Part shown: one piece after another, positions 62,960 through 64,000 of the stretch
How the letters are laid out: every line of letters starts with the position of its first letter
Position numbering within the stretch: position 1 is the stretch's first letter
Assembly (NCBI RefSeq): GCF_004125265.1
Contig: NZ_RDTE01000003.1
Span: forward strand, 434,001 to 498,000
From: Streptomyces lydicus
GTDB lineage: Bacteria > Actinomycetota > Actinomycetes > Streptomycetales > Streptomycetaceae
DNA: 64,000 bases
Direction: 5' to 3'
Translations under genes and position numbers: made by a program
Notes under the pieces: generated by a model
Databases searched by the model: none
What the model was told of the DNA's origin: nothing
Seen by the model: the letters and a program-made list of their open reading frames with translations, nothing else

Positions 62960-64000
62960 TCAAGCGGCCGCGGCGGCGGGCCTGCGGGGGTCGAACAGCT
63001 CGATGGGGTGCGCGGTGGCCCCGGTCAGCGCGAGGTCGGCGACGATCTCGCCGACCACGGGGACGAACTTGAAGCCGTGTCCGGAGAACCCGCAGGCGAC
63101 AGTCACGGTCTCCGGGTGGGCGGGGTGCCGGGTGATCACGAAGTGCTCGTCGGGGGTGTTGGAGTACATGCAGGTGGCGGCCTTGAGGAAGCGGCCGGGG
63201 AGGGCTGGGATGCGGGGGCGCATCTGGTCGGCCATGGCGCGCACCTCGTGGTCGTGCACGGTGCGTTCGATGGTCTCCGGGGTGCAGACGGTGCCCTTGC
63301 GGAAGAAGGCGACCTTGGCGCCGCCGTCCGGGCCGTCGATCGACGGGAAGCCGTAGACCTGCACGCCCCTGTCGTCCTCCCAGATGTAGATCGGGTGCCG
63401 CTCGGGGACGAAGGGCGCGGTGCCGCCGTCGGGGGCGAACCAGTACATGACCTGCCGTTCGATGGTGAACGGCACGCCCAGGTCGGTGAGCAGCTGGGGT
63501 GCCCAGGCTCCCGGGCAGATCACCAACTGGCCCGCGGTGTAGGTGTCTTCGGGGGTGTGGACGCGGACCCCCGCACCGCCGGGCAGCTCCTCCCAGCGGG
63601 TGACCGGTTCCTCGAAGTGCAGCTCGGCACCGTCCCGGCCGGCCAGCTGGAGCTGCGCGGCGACCGTGAACTCCGGCCGGACCAGGCCCGCCCGTGCCTC
63701 GTACAGCGCGACCTCGTCGTCGGCGGGGGTGAGGGTCGGGAAGCGGCGGCGGATCTCCTCGGGGCCGAGCATCTCGTGCGGAAGGTCCCACCGGCGGGCG
63801 GATTCCAGACTGCCGGCGACGGTGCGACTGTCCGGGCGGCCGATCATCACCCCGCCGCAGAGGGTGGCGATCTCGCGGCCGGTGTCCCGCTCCAGCTTCT
63901 CGTACAGCTCGTAGGAGCGCAGCAGCAGCGGTACGTAGGCGGGGTCCTCGAAGTAGGACTGCCGGGTGATACGGGAACCACCGTGGCTGGAGCCGCGGTG
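62960..64000 (-). CDS. Monomeric sarcosine oxidase/N-methyltryptophan oxidase family flavoenzyme (5' end cut by window)
   Basis: The last 346 codons of an oxidase; the N-terminal FAD motif lies beyond the edge. Reading starts at [19 protein letters not shown], the substrate-side segment of MSOX. The covalent FAD Cys is in [15 protein letters not shown] near the C-terminus, and [17 protein letters not shown] follows. It would demethylate sarcosine or a similar N-methyl amino acid to the free amino acid, formaldehyde and peroxide. Beside the GbcA-like oxygenase it could complete stepwise betaine demethylation. Confidence 0.86.
   Translation of the reverse strand, partial: HRGSSHGGSRITRQSYFEDPAYVPLLLRSYELYEKLERDTGREIATLCGGVMIGRPDSRTVAGSLESARRWDLPHEMLGPEEIRRRFPTLTPADDEVALYEARAGLVRPEFTVAAQLQLAGRDGAELHFEEPVTRWEELPGGAGVRVHTPEDTYTAGQLVICPGAWAPQLLTDLGVPFTIERQVMYWFAPDGGTAPFVPERHPIYIWEDDRGVQVYGFPSIDGPDGGAKVAFFRKGTVCTPETIERTVHDHEVRAMADQMRPRIPALPGRFLKAATCMYSNTPDEHFVITRHPAHPETVTVACGFSGHGFKFVPVVGEIVADLALTGATAHPIELFDPRRPAAAAA

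Overview
The window is a very GC-rich actinobacterial chromosome segment, almost certainly Streptomyces or a close relative. The signs are strong G/C bias at third codon positions, many GTG and TTG starts, paralogous GntR and SDR families, DUF-type small proteins and several promoters that place a -10 box 6-7 bases before the start codon (leaderless transcripts). I see no rRNA, tRNA, CRISPR array, intact insertion sequence or antibiotic gene cluster. The content is mainly catabolic and regulatory.

Layout. 1-2486: the tail of an unknown gene, then a GH65 disaccharide phosphorylase. 2652-12345: a secreted M9 collagenase, a divergent aminopeptidase P, a GntR regulator, and a complete upper pathway for trans-4-hydroxyproline (2-epimerase, three-part D-hydroxyproline dehydrogenase, DapA-type deaminase). 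A repeated 12-base motif GTGACATnnTAC lies before the regulator, the deaminase gene and the first dehydrogenase gene. Together they read as a collagen-to-hydroxyproline utilisation locus. 12454-17286: a decayed betaine-type ABC permease remnant, an orphan OpuAC-type lipoprotein, a Tat-exported M20 amidohydrolase, a PPOX flavoprotein and a family 5 uracil-DNA glycosylase.

17462-27425: a steroid C/D-ring (HIP) degradation cluster matching the mycobacterial KstR2 regulon (two SDRs, EchA20, IpdA, IpdB, IpdC, FadA6, IpdF, and a FadE31/FadE32-type pair). Two KstR2-like boxes sit in its two divergent promoter regions, but kstR2 and fadD3 are absent here; a PadR regulator follows instead. 28350-38076: a FUSC-type transporter, a GAF-PP2C phosphatase divergent from a ClpC-type ATPase, small membrane proteins, a membrane protein with three helical repeats, and a NucA-like protein whose catalytic DRGH motif is changed to DKGQ.

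38225-43837: a taurine/sulfonate-type ABC importer divergent from a CitA/CitB-type two-component system. 43927-48484: an untidy stretch with an integrase 3' remnant, an AraC regulator with a quinone oxidoreductase, a lipoprotein gene broken by an in-frame TAA, and an acetyltransferase. 48544-51959: a GntR-asparaginase-aspartase operon for asparagine use. 51960-53886: gene scars, a nitrilase-family amidase and a GntR regulator. 54079-59863: lutABC, a lactate permease and an LldR-type regulator, joined by three TGGTCnGACC operators.

60012-61741: a MerR regulator with a HEAT-repeat C-terminal half, co-transcribed with a second HEAT-repeat protein from a classic 19-base-spacer MerR promoter. 61738-64000: a Rieske oxygenase of the glycine betaine/stachydrine demethylase type and a monomeric sarcosine oxidase-type flavoenzyme cut by the window end. 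Convergent gene pairs are usually separated by strong inverted repeats.
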